Positions 22,960-29,809 of a DNA stretch of 29,809 bases are shown here, piece by piece; the stretch's first letter is position 1, and each line of letters begins with the position of its first letter. The notes beneath the pieces are model-generated. The model was not told the origin of the DNA, ran no database searches, and worked only from the letters and a program-made list of their open reading frames with translations. Both the position numbers and the translations under genes were made by a program. The DNA is from a virus, in the IMG/VR virus record IMGVR_UViG_3300032086_003258, positions 1 to 29,809 of that record; one strand, given 5' to 3'.

Positions 22960-23847
22960 TTAGGCAGATACGATGCGCTCGATGCCTGCGGCGATGCCAA
23001 CGGCTTTGCCCCAGTTACATTCAAGCGTCATGTACATATCGCCTGTTTCCGGCAGGTAGAACTGACGAAGTCCCAGAACTGCGCCGGTGTCGGGATCGCT
23101 CAACGCTTCGGCGCGAACATATCCGTTGTTGTCCTGCGGCTCGAGATAGCGCATGGCAACGGCAATTGCGGATGAATTGCAAGCAAATCCAACCAGGTTC
23201 TCACCATTCGCGGGAACGGCAGTTGATTCGTAAACACGGAATCCGAAAAGATTCGGAATCAATCCGGCCTGGATGCCCTGATCGGTGCCGTACTGGTTCG
23301 CGCTTTTAATCGCGGTGTCTTTCAGAAGCGCGTTGTAGTATGAGCTGGAAAGAACCAGACCGCGTCCGTTCATCGGCATCAATCCGGTGTCGCATGCGTC
23401 TTTAATATCAACGATATCTTCGGAATCAAATGCGCTTGCTGCGCCGGTGTGAGCCGCTGCGCCATAATTGGCGTTGGTGACAACTGCCAAAACGTTCTGA
23501 AATACGCTCTTTGCAAGATCCGCACCCATCTGCGTACCCAACTGCTCGAGATCGGCGACGGTGTTTTTCTTTTCAATGTCGCTCAACTTAGCGGTGACAA
23601 ACTCGTGCTGATCAACCGTTACCGAAACGTCAGAAATAGTTTCGTCTGCGCCGGTCGTGTAGTCGCCCGCGAACGTAGTAACCGCGCCGCCGCCGGTGTA
23701 CAACGGAACATGAACTGTCTTGCCGCGCTGCGAAATTGCGCCACCGAAATCGGTGCTGAATGTGTTAAGCGGTGCCAAAAAGTCGGTAAAGCCCTGGAGC
23801 GCCGCTTGACTCCATGCTTCAACTGTTAATCCTGATGCGATAGCCAT
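22960..23847 (-). CDS. major capsid protein
   Basis: The 295-residue protein has a P22 coat/N4 gp56-like HK97-fold profile: an N-terminal helix (EAWSQAALQGFTDFL), a strand-rich region with KTVHVPLYTGGG, VTVDQHEFVTAKLSD, an A-domain with GRGLVLSSSYYNALLKD, and a C-terminus ending NWGKAVGIAAGIERIVSA. It lies immediately downstream of the coiled-coil scaffold gene. Its base composition and codon choice look different from neighbouring genes, consistent with high expression. Identity is supported by gene order and pattern. Confidence 0.82.
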   Translation of the reverse strand: MAIASGLTVEAWSQAALQGFTDFLAPLNTFSTDFGGAISQRGKTVHVPLYTGGGAVTTFAGDYTTGADETISDVSVTVDQHEFVTAKLSDIEKKNTVADLEQLGTQMGADLAKSVFQNVLAVVTNANYGAAAHTGAASAFDSEDIVDIKDACDTGLMPMNGRGLVLSSSYYNALLKDTAIKSANQYGTDQGIQAGLIPNLFGFRVYESTAVPANGENLVGFACNSSAIAVAMRYLEPQDNNGYVRAEALSDPDTGAVLGLRQFYLPETGDMYMTLECNWGKAVGIAAGIERIVSA

Positions 23848-23871
23848 TTTTCTTTATTCCTTATTTGTTGT

Positions 23872-24321
23872 TTAGTTCAGTCGGGCTGCTGCCGCGAAAA
23901 GCTCTGCTTTGTGTTTGCGCCACCGACGGGTTTTTTCGTCGGCATCTTTGAGACTTAAGAATTGCTTAAGCATTTCGTTGTCGGTCGGCTCGCCGCCATC
24001 TTTGACGGGATCGCCGCCGGTAGTTGCGTTTTCGTATGCCGGGTGCTCGAGAGCTTTGGCCTGTTCTGCGTTTTTCTCAGTCGCTTCGGCCAGCTCAGAT
24101 TCAAGCTCTTTGACTTCTTCGATGCGCTCGGCGTTTTCGGTTTCAAGCTCGGCGACCTTGGCTTGCAAGGTTTCCAGTTCGGCTTTTGCTTCGTCGCGCT
24201 CGGTTTCCGCGATCTGTAGCAATTCGATCTGATCGCTCAAGTCAGCTTTTGCCGCTTCAACGGCTGCCTCGGCCTGTTCAAGCTCTTGCGCGATGGTCAA
24301 TTCTTCTTTTTGTTCGTCCAT
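23872..24321 (-). CDS. capsid scaffolding protein
   Basis: The 149-residue protein is nearly all coiled coil: repeated Glu/Ala/Leu heptads to about residue 90, then a flexible Gly/Pro region and a basic C-terminus (KTRRWRKHKAELFAAAARLN). This layout is typical of internal scaffolds whose basic tail contacts the coat protein. It is encoded between the S49 protease and the major capsid gene. A promoter-like element lies 37 bases upstream. Confidence 0.8.
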   Translation of the reverse strand: MDEQKEELTIAQELEQAEAAVEAAKADLSDQIELLQIAETERDEAKAELETLQAKVAELETENAERIEEVKELESELAEATEKNAEQAKALEHPAYENATTGGDPVKDGGEPTDNEMLKQFLSLKDADEKTRRWRKHKAELFAAAARLN

Positions 24322-24357
24322 TATTATACCTTTTTCTGGTTTTGGGCAAACAATGCC

Positions 24358-24384
24358 CTTATACTTACAACAAATTTGTCCGCT
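24358..24384 (-). promoter_or_regulatory. conserved promoter-like element, copy 2 (before scaffold/capsid)
   Basis: AGCGGACAAA (complement of 24375-24384), 11 bases, then TATAAG (24358-24363). It lies in the largest gap of the head module, and would drive scaffold and capsid transcription. Confidence 0.65.
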
Positions 24385-24388
24385 TTTG

Positions 24389-25225
24389 TTATCCGCGCCG
24401 TGCGGCCAATGTTTTTGCGTCCATCAAAACCTGGTCAAACGTCGCGATTGAATCAATTAATCCTAATGTTTTCGCCCGGTTTGCAGTAAAAACCTGCCCT
24501 TGCATTGTTTCCGAATCGATGCCGCCCCGGGTCGCGTTTACAAATGACGTGAACTGGTCGTTTAATTCATCAACCAGACCTTGCATATACTCGCGCTGTT
24601 CGTCGCTCAACTCGGTGCCAGGATAACCGGCGGCTTTCAATCGGCCCGCTTTGAATAGCTCAACCTTAACGCCCTGCATTTCGACCGCCCGCGTTTGATC
24701 GAGTATGGCGATGTATGTCCCGATCGATCCAACCATTGCAGACTCGCTGGCATAAATGGCGGTTGATCCGCTCGCCATGTAATACGCTGCAGATGCCATT
24801 AATCCATCGGCATACGATATGATCGGCTTGCGCTTGCTCGCCTGACGTATGTAGCTCGCCACTTCCGGCGTACCCATGCCGCTGCCGCCCGGCGAATCGA
24901 ACGTCAAAACCAACGCTTTGACTTCATCGTCTGACATGGCCTGTTCAACCAGTCCGATTACATCTTCGACGCCAACCGCACCGCATCCGCGTTCCAACTG
25001 GCTAATTTTGCGCGAAATAACGCCTTCGACGTTGCCGATTGCAACGCCATCTTGCACCGCCAATTCCGGCGGGTCGGCCATATATTGATCTATTGCGGCC
25101 TGCGTCGGGTCAATGCCCGATACATGCGCGTTGAATGTATCGCATAGAATCTGGTGCGCTTCGGCGGTTATCATCGCCGGCTCGCAATATAGCTTTTGCG
25201 CTATGCGCGGAAAATCACTGATCAT
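24389..25225 (-). CDS. S49-family prohead protease
   Basis: The 278-residue protein resembles the SppA/SohB-like peptidase family that many lambda-like phages use to mature the head. FDSPGGSG (109-116) and GLMASAAYYMASGS (141-154) give the nucleophile Ser145, and AGRLKAAG contributes the predicted catalytic Lys197. It lies between portal and scaffold, as for lambda gpC, but here the scaffold is a separate gene instead of a nested product. Start overlaps the portal 3' end by 11 bases. Confidence 0.9.
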   Translation of the reverse strand: MISDFPRIAQKLYCEPAMITAEAHQILCDTFNAHVSGIDPTQAAIDQYMADPPELAVQDGVAIGNVEGVISRKISQLERGCGAVGVEDVIGLVEQAMSDDEVKALVLTFDSPGGSGMGTPEVASYIRQASKRKPIISYADGLMASAAYYMASGSTAIYASESAMVGSIGTYIAILDQTRAVEMQGVKVELFKAGRLKAAGYPGTELSDEQREYMQGLVDELNDQFTSFVNATRGGIDSETMQGQVFTANRAKTLGLIDSIATFDQVLMDAKTLAARRG

Positions 25226-26711
25226 CGTCTAATTCCAATTCAATTTGTTCGTTGTCTTGCTTAACGACCTCGCCCGGCTTCGTAACCTGAATCAACTCGC
25301 GCCAATCAACGTCAACGCCCGTCTCCGTCTTAATCCGCTGCGATTCTTTGATTGCAACGATTATATCATCGCCTTTTTCGCCCAATGTCGCGTCGGTGGT
25401 CGTTCCGGCCCGGCGGTTGATCTGCGTCAATGACAAGTTGCCCAACCGGAAGCCGCTTTCGTTCGCTGTAGCGGTGTCTTTCGGATTGCCGAATTGCATT
25501 TCAGGCAATGACCATTCGACTTTGTACCAACTGCTGCGCCCGTTCGGCATGGTCGGTGCCGGCGGTATCTCGCCGTCGCGAATCGCCATTGCAATACGCC
25601 ATTCCCATACGCGCTGCAAAAATTCTTCGATAATCCATGCACCGTACATCTCAAACGATCGCACGACCGCTTGCTGTGCCGCCCGGCTTGCGCTAAAACT
25701 GCCTTTTTTGAAGTCGAGCAACAAAAAGTCATATGGTATCCGGGTCGCCGATGCGATCAAACGCAATACCATTTCGCAGTATTGTACGTACTGCGGATTC
25801 GGCGTAGCACTGGCAAATGAATCGATCTTTTCGCCGGGGTTCAGGTAGTAATTCGCGCCGAAATCGAACGTTTCGTATATCGGCCCGGTGCCGCCCGAAC
25901 CGCCTCGCGGCGTACTCATGGGATTAGGCATTGCACTCGCGCCGCCTTCTTTCGTGATAACATGCCCGGTCGCGGCGTCCATCTTCGCTTTAATCAACTG
26001 CGCTTCCTGCAATTCGTCGAAATCGATTAATGTTTTGCAGATCGGGTAAATTTCCGGTGTCGATCGTACCTTTTCAAAGCGTAATTCAGGACATGCAACC
26101 AATCGGCCCGCCGCTACTTGTCGATAATCGTACTTGTTCCGATCGATCCGGCCCCGATCGTCCCGGCGCAATATGTAATGGCCTAATGTCTGCCCTTCGG
26201 CGTTCAATCGCACACCTTCGATCACGCGCTTGTCGTCTTTGAAATCGTTCGGCGTACCAATCCGGTCGGCTTCGATTGGCTGAATCTTGCCGTTCTGGGT
26301 AAACAACGGCAACATATCGCCCATAAAAAGCCTGGCTTGCACAACCAGCTTTTGCATCTCGCGCATGTTCAATCGACCGCGATGATCCGGTGAACGGCTC
26401 CAATCGTTCCAAAAATCTTCGGCTGTTTCGTTCCAGGTGTTATCACTTGTTTTTGCCTGCGGTCGAATCCCTTGCGGCCCGACCACGTTGTCGGCGATTC
26501 GACTGCTTAAACTACTGACAATCGGATTCGACCGCGCCTGATCCAATGCCTCAAGCCGCATCATTTCAAGCGAACGTGTTCCGATCAGTTGATCTTCCGG
26601 CAATGGCTGCGATCGATAGCCGGCCTGCTGTTTACGTCGGGTCGTTCGCTCGTAGTAAGTATTCGTCATGTCCGGGATCGGCATGCCGCGCTTATCAAGT
26701 ATTTTGCTCAC
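25215..26711 (-). CDS. portal protein, lambda gpB-like
   Basis: The 498-residue protein follows the lambda portal family: N-terminal YYERTTRRKQ, then LEALDQARSNPIVSSLSSRIADNVVG, a KVRSTPEIYPI segment, and RIPYDFLLLDFKKGSFSASR (about 336-355) near the central helix. The dodecameric portal forms the DNA channel and the terminase dock. The start is GTG, overlapping the stop of the gpW-like gene (GTGA). The end overlaps the protease gene. Confidence 0.92.
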   Translation of the reverse strand: MSKILDKRGMPIPDMTNTYYERTTRRKQQAGYRSQPLPEDQLIGTRSLEMMRLEALDQARSNPIVSSLSSRIADNVVGPQGIRPQAKTSDNTWNETAEDFWNDWSRSPDHRGRLNMREMQKLVVQARLFMGDMLPLFTQNGKIQPIEADRIGTPNDFKDDKRVIEGVRLNAEGQTLGHYILRRDDRGRIDRNKYDYRQVAAGRLVACPELRFEKVRSTPEIYPICKTLIDFDELQEAQLIKAKMDAATGHVITKEGGASAMPNPMSTPRGGSGGTGPIYETFDFGANYYLNPGEKIDSFASATPNPQYVQYCEMVLRLIASATRIPYDFLLLDFKKGSFSASRAAQQAVVRSFEMYGAWIIEEFLQRVWEWRIAMAIRDGEIPPAPTMPNGRSSWYKVEWSLPEMQFGNPKDTATANESGFRLGNLSLTQINRRAGTTTDATLGEKGDDIIVAIKESQRIKTETGVDVDWRELIQVTKPGEVVKQDNEQIELELDDDQ

Positions 26712-26944
26712 CGGTACGGACTCCCATCTAAACGCCTGCCGCTGAAATCGCTTGTGCTGCGCGATCCGAACTGGTCAACGTGTACGCGCTGCCGGTATTT
26801 ATCGACCATCCGCTCTAAAACGGTGATGCTGGTCTTTGTAAATGTCTTGCCCATTACGGAATAGGACACATTCGCACCGCCTGCCAGGATCGTTTCTAGT
26901 GCGTACTCGTACTCCTGCAACCATTCTTCGTTAGTTTTTGCCAT
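26708..26944 (-). CDS. gpW-like head-tail joining protein
   Basis: The gene encodes 78 residues from ATG 26944. Two helices flank a beta hairpin (GANVSYSVMGKTFTKTSITV), as in lambda gpW, and the gene is in gpW's place between terminase and portal. gpW completes the head by plugging the portal. A conserved promoter-like element ends four bases upstream, so any transcript from it would have a very short leader. Confidence 0.75.
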   Translation of the reverse strand: MAKTNEEWLQEYEYALETILAGGANVSYSVMGKTFTKTSITVLERMVDKYRQRVHVDQFGSRSTSDFSGRRLDGSPYR

Positions 26945-26947
26945 AAG

Positions 26948-26974
26948 CCTATACATATGCCGAATTTGTCCGCT
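26948..26974 (-). promoter_or_regulatory. conserved promoter-like element, copy 1 (before gpW/portal)
   Basis: AGCGGACAAA (complement of 26965-26974), 11 bases, then TATAGG (26948-26953). It is the first copy in the direction of transcription of the head genes. Confidence 0.6.
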
Positions 26975-26979
26975 TTTGG

Positions 26980-27267
26980 CTAAAACGCTTGCTTAACTAC
27001 CTTGGTATATTTGATCCATTGCCACCCTAGATCGTCAACTATGTAGCCCGGTTTGCCTATGATTGCCGTAAAAACATCGCTGATTTGATGCCGGTCGGCT
27101 ACCTTTTCGGCGTATTTCCGGCCTCGCGCTGACCATAAAACCACGTCGAATCCTTTGTTGCGCTTCGTTTTTGCCCATTCGATCAGCGGTTTGTTTAACT
27201 CGCCACCGATTAACAAGGTGCCGTCGATGTCAATGCCGATGCTTTTTGTCGGTGCGTATTTAGACAT
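26980..27267 (-). CDS. HAD-like phosphatase
   Basis: The 95-residue protein has the haloacid dehalogenase motifs in compact form: IDIDGTL (Asp13, Asp15), VVLWSARG (motif II Ser47), GKP (Lys72) and VDD (78-79). There is no cap domain. Similar small enzymes process nucleotides, polynucleotide 3' phosphates or phosphoproteins. Finding one between large terminase and gpW is unusual and suggests a link to packaging or simple insertion. Overlaps the terminase gene by 8 bases. Confidence 0.82.
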   Translation of the reverse strand: MSKYAPTKSIGIDIDGTLLIGGELNKPLIEWAKTKRNKGFDVVLWSARGRKYAEKVADRHQISDVFTAIIGKPGYIVDDLGWQWIKYTKVVKQAF

Positions 27268-29053
27268 CAAGCAACCTGGTATTAAATCCCATCATTTCCG
27301 CGCCTAATATCGACATCACCTCGCAGTCGAATGCATGCTCATCGCGCCGGCCTTTTTTGCAAGTCCATGCTTCTTTTTCCGGGTCGTAATGCATCGCTGT
27401 GACCTGGTCGGTGTAGCTTTGACGGCCAATCGGTGCATTGTGCGGTATAAACCAAGGAAATGGGCATTTCACGGCGTTTTTTTCTTCGTCCAATGTGTAG
27501 CCATTCATCCGATCCATTAATTGCCGCCGGAATGCGTCCGAATCGTATTGGATCAACTGCACGCTCTGCCCGTATTGCTGCCGCTTCGTTCCTTCCCATG
27601 GGTTGATGCTTTGCTGATTCCATAGTTGCCCGATCCGGCTTGCACCGCGGCCCATGCATGGTACAAACTGCAATTCGCTCGACATCTGGTAAACTTCCTG
27701 CGTCCTTTCGCCATACGCCGCGTCAATGATCGCCGGCCATATCGTCATTTCCTGCACGTAATCGGCCAACTCCTGCCACGTCGCCATGGTGCTAAACTCA
27801 ATCAATGCACTTGCCCCGCCTCGCTGCCATTCCCGCGCCAATACCCAAAAATGCGTCTTTTGCACGTCGATCGAGATAATTGTTCGCACGTCATCGCCGG
27901 CGGTGTCGCCTTTGATGTTGAACATGTCCCGGCCCCAGTCGGTCGCGCTTGGTCGCTGGCCCCAATCATAATTGGCCCGGCGGCTTTTCAATTCTTCATC
28001 GCCAACGTCAATCTTTTCCTCGATGAACGGTTCGGCCAATGTATTCTGGATCCATCCGCGCAATTCGTTCGGTTTGTCTTTAACCTGTAGAAACTGCCTG
28101 ACGATGCTGTACGGGCTGCCCGATTCCCAGGTACTTAACCAACGCGGAAAATGAAAACTCGCCCGGTCGTATGTTTCCGGGTCGCAGGTCGCTCGCCATT
28201 CGCCATCTTCGAGCATTTCGTTTTTTTCATGCCCGCTGATCTTGCCCTTGCAATGAATACACTCGATGTATGCGCCCTGTGCCGCATCTTCGATCGGCAA
28301 TTTGCTGTCGAATTTGAACGCCTGCCAACGGATAACCTGCATTTCATTGCAATGAATACACGGAACGTAATATTCGCGCCGATCGCCCTTCTGCCATTCC
28401 TTGTGCACCACGCCGCGCTCGGTGGTCGGCGTGCATGGTAATAAAACAAGGTGATTCCATAGCGTGGTCGTGCGTTCCATTAACAGCATCAATGGCGTAC
28501 TTTCGCCGGCTAATACGTGCGGATACTTGTCTGGTTCATCGATCAAAAGCATTCCGAATGTATCACTTGCCAACTGGCTTGCGTTGTTCGTGCCTAACCA
28601 CGTCACGGTCATGCCGCGCATCTGCTGTTCTAGCTTTTTGAAATCGTCCGGGTTGTCTGGCTTTTGCGCGGCGATCACCGGCGAATCTTCAATCATTGGA
28701 ATAAAGACCTTTTCGGCTTTTTTCCGCGCCTGGTCAACGCTCGGCATCGTAATGCCACATGGCACTTGATCGTTGCAAATCTTATGCAGGACAACGATAT
28801 AACAGGCCAACGTCATTCCAGCTTGTGCGGCTTTTTGGATCGTAATATGCCGCTTTTCGCCTTTTTGCGCTGTTTCGAGTATGCCCCGGATTGCCGGCGT
28901 GTTTCGCGTATCGTACAAACCTGGTGCCGCCGGGCTAACTTTGCCCGATAGATACACGTTCTTTTCGGCCCATTGCCAAATCAATTCGCTCGGCGGCGGT
29001 GCCAATGCCGGAAAAAAACTGTCTTGCAATCGTCTGGCGTGGTAGTCACTCAT
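27260..29053 (-). CDS. terminase large subunit, lambda gpA-like
   Basis: The 597-residue packaging motor belongs to the lambda gpA (GpA) family. It has a deviant Walker A (IQKAAQAGMT, 72-81), Walker B GMLLIDEPDKYP (167-178), and two CIHC pairs (232-235 and 265-268) that make a zinc site. The C-terminal nuclease domain starts with ISIDVQKTH. It cuts concatemers at cos and translocates DNA through the portal. This family produces 5' cohesive ends, supporting the cos reading of the contig ends. Overlaps the small terminase by 8 bases. Confidence 0.95.
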   Translation of the reverse strand: MSDYHARRLQDSFFPALAPPPSELIWQWAEKNVYLSGKVSPAAPGLYDTRNTPAIRGILETAQKGEKRHITIQKAAQAGMTLACYIVVLHKICNDQVPCGITMPSVDQARKKAEKVFIPMIEDSPVIAAQKPDNPDDFKKLEQQMRGMTVTWLGTNNASQLASDTFGMLLIDEPDKYPHVLAGESTPLMLLMERTTTLWNHLVLLPCTPTTERGVVHKEWQKGDRREYYVPCIHCNEMQVIRWQAFKFDSKLPIEDAAQGAYIECIHCKGKISGHEKNEMLEDGEWRATCDPETYDRASFHFPRWLSTWESGSPYSIVRQFLQVKDKPNELRGWIQNTLAEPFIEEKIDVGDEELKSRRANYDWGQRPSATDWGRDMFNIKGDTAGDDVRTIISIDVQKTHFWVLAREWQRGGASALIEFSTMATWQELADYVQEMTIWPAIIDAAYGERTQEVYQMSSELQFVPCMGRGASRIGQLWNQQSINPWEGTKRQQYGQSVQLIQYDSDAFRRQLMDRMNGYTLDEEKNAVKCPFPWFIPHNAPIGRQSYTDQVTAMHYDPEKEAWTCKKGRRDEHAFDCEVMSILGAEMMGFNTRLLDV

Positions 29054-29690
29054 CGTCGAAAATCTTTGTTTTGCTCAATGTTTCCAAGATCCGGTCGATT
29101 TCCGTTTGTAGCTTGTTTTTCGCGTCGATCGGCTTTTCGATGCCAACCATTTGAGGTGCCAATTTGACCGGGATGGATCGCAGTCCCGTCTTAACTTCGG
29201 CGGCCAACTTCGACATGATCCGTTCGGCGATCTCAACGCGCACTAAAATCCGCTCCTCTTCCAATATCTTGCCCGCATTGTTTTCCATTTTTCGCAGGTG
29301 TTCGGCGTATTCGCGCCAATTCTTTTCTGCAATGGCCACGTCGCCCTGGCTGCCTGTTTCCCGTTCCTGCTTTACGATGTTGTATGCGCTCAATTCCATT
29401 TGTCGCGCCCGCTCCAATTGATCGGCAAACGTGCTGCCGCTGCTTTTGGGTATTTCGCCGCCAGTCGGTGGTAAAACGTGCTGCGGTTGATTAACCTTCA
29501 ACCATTCGATCACGTCTGATTCTTTGAATAGCTTTGCCGCCCGTCCCGATCCGGTTTTTTTGTTCGGCTGCTCCTTCATGCCGTTTTTGGCCCAATGCAG
29601 CACGGTTTTATGCGTCACGTTGTACCGCTTCGCCAATTCTGCGCCGGTCAAAAGCGGGTCTTTTTCGGTGCTTTCCGTTTCGTTTTCCAT
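29046..29690 (-). CDS. terminase small subunit, Nu1-like
   Basis: The 214-residue protein begins with a winged helix-turn-helix (LTGAELAKRYNVTHKTVLHWAKNG, about 14-37), then SGRAAKLFKESDVIEWL, as in lambda Nu1. A long helical region with charged heptads follows, for oligomerisation and contact with the large subunit. It recognises cos DNA. Its strong AAGAGGTGAG ribosome binding site and its start 60 bp from the putative cos end match lambda's layout. Confidence 0.88.
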   Translation of the reverse strand: MENETESTEKDPLLTGAELAKRYNVTHKTVLHWAKNGMKEQPNKKTGSGRAAKLFKESDVIEWLKVNQPQHVLPPTGGEIPKSSGSTFADQLERARQMELSAYNIVKQERETGSQGDVAIAEKNWREYAEHLRKMENNAGKILEEERILVRVEIAERIMSKLAAEVKTGLRSIPVKLAPQMVGIEKPIDAKNKLQTEIDRILETLSKTKIFDDE

Positions 29691-29713
29691 CTCACCTCTT
29701 TACATTGCCATTT

Positions 29714-29729
29714 TGTACAAATATGTACA
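29714..29729. promoter_or_regulatory. paired TGTACA sites near cos, possible small-terminase sites
   Basis: TGTACAA occurs at 29714 and 29724, exactly 10 bp apart, between the cos end and the small terminase gene. In lambda the small terminase binds R sites (cosB) in the equivalent position, so these may be the recognition repeats. They could also be an operator shared with the pair at 3251-3266. Confidence 0.45.
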
Positions 29730-29736
29730 AAAAACA

Positions 29737-29750
29737 TTCGCGCGCGAACC
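29737..29750. other. putative right cohesive end (cosN)
   Basis: The last 11 phage bases (29740-29750) repeat the left-end 11-mer, and TTCGCGCGCGAA (29737-29748) is a perfect 12-bp palindrome, as expected for the nicking site of a symmetric terminase. The sequencing adapter starts at the very next base, indicating many reads ending at this position. Confidence 0.6.
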
Positions 29751-29809
29751 AGATCGGAAGAGCACACGTCTGAACTCCAGTCACCAACCACAATCGCGGG
29801 TGGGGGCGT
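29751..29809 (+). other. Illumina TruSeq adapter and index contamination
   Basis: From 29751 the sequence starts AGATCGGAAGAGC and continues exactly as the 34-base TruSeq read 1 adapter to 29784. The next eight bases (CAACCACA) look like a sample index, followed by low-quality G-rich sequence typical of reads running past the molecule. It is an artefact and should be trimmed. Its position marks where the DNA molecules ended. Confidence 0.97.

Noticed and set aside
16612-26974. T7-type promoter for the four conserved elements, because TATAGG resembles a T7 promoter end
   Set aside because: Upstream sequence AGCGGACAAA does not match known T7-like promoters and no single-subunit RNA polymerase gene is present in the window.
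1-29750. Lysogeny module, tRNAs or CRISPR arrays
   Set aside because: No integrase, CI-like repressor, attachment-site pair, cloverleaf-like tRNA sequence or regularly spaced repeat array was seen on either strand.

Overview
The window looks like an essentially complete genome of a tailed double-stranded DNA phage (Caudoviricetes) of roughly 29.7 kb. The last 59 bases are not biological: they are an Illumina adapter and index read. Reading the minus strand from the right end gives lambda-like head gene order: small terminase, large terminase (lambda gpA type), gpW-like connector, portal, S49 protease, scaffold and major capsid protein. Tail genes follow, with a tape measure, suggesting a long-tailed (siphovirus-like) virion. 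I see no integrase, CI-like repressor, tRNA or CRISPR. The lipoprotein and the inner-membrane coiled-coil protein hint at a Gram-negative-type host, but the host cannot be named.

Layout by position. 58-8443 (minus strand) is the early/replication region: a UvsW-like SF2 helicase, a Lar-type zinc protein, a PD-(D/E)XK protein overlapping a beta-class DNA methyltransferase, an AEP primase-SF3 helicase fusion, an iteron-like cluster (candidate origin), a RecE-like exonuclease, an SSB-like protein and small regulatory-looking proteins. 8477-8563 is a divergent promoter region. 8564-10087 is the only plus-strand operon: a 35-residue membrane peptide, a resolvase-like nuclease, a Mom-like DNA-modification protein and a small unknown protein. 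10040-13348 (minus) is a candidate lysis/envelope region: class 3 lipase, HNH nuclease, lipoprotein, metallophosphoesterase and a membrane-anchored coiled coil. 13348-22208 holds tail and host-recognition genes, and 22205-29690 holds head and packaging genes.

Four signals are not explained by the genes. (1) An exact 10-mer, AGCGGACAAA, occurs four times on the minus strand. Each copy is followed after exactly 11 bases by a TATA-like hexamer, and each lies in a gap between structural genes; I read these as phage-specific late promoters. (2) The 11-mer GCGCGCGAACC lies near both ends, and the right copy abuts the sequencing adapter exactly. With a gpA-family terminase and the small terminase starting 60 bp away, this suggests filled-in lambda-like 5' cohesive ends. 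(3) Six copies of TTGGGAG/CTCCCAA lie within 192 bp next to the primase gene. (4) Paired TGTACA sites exactly 10 bp apart occur both beside the putative cos end and beside the iteron cluster.

Together, the Mom-like, Lar-like, methyltransferase and nuclease genes form a layered anti-restriction or DNA-modification set, which I consider the most interesting biology in the window.
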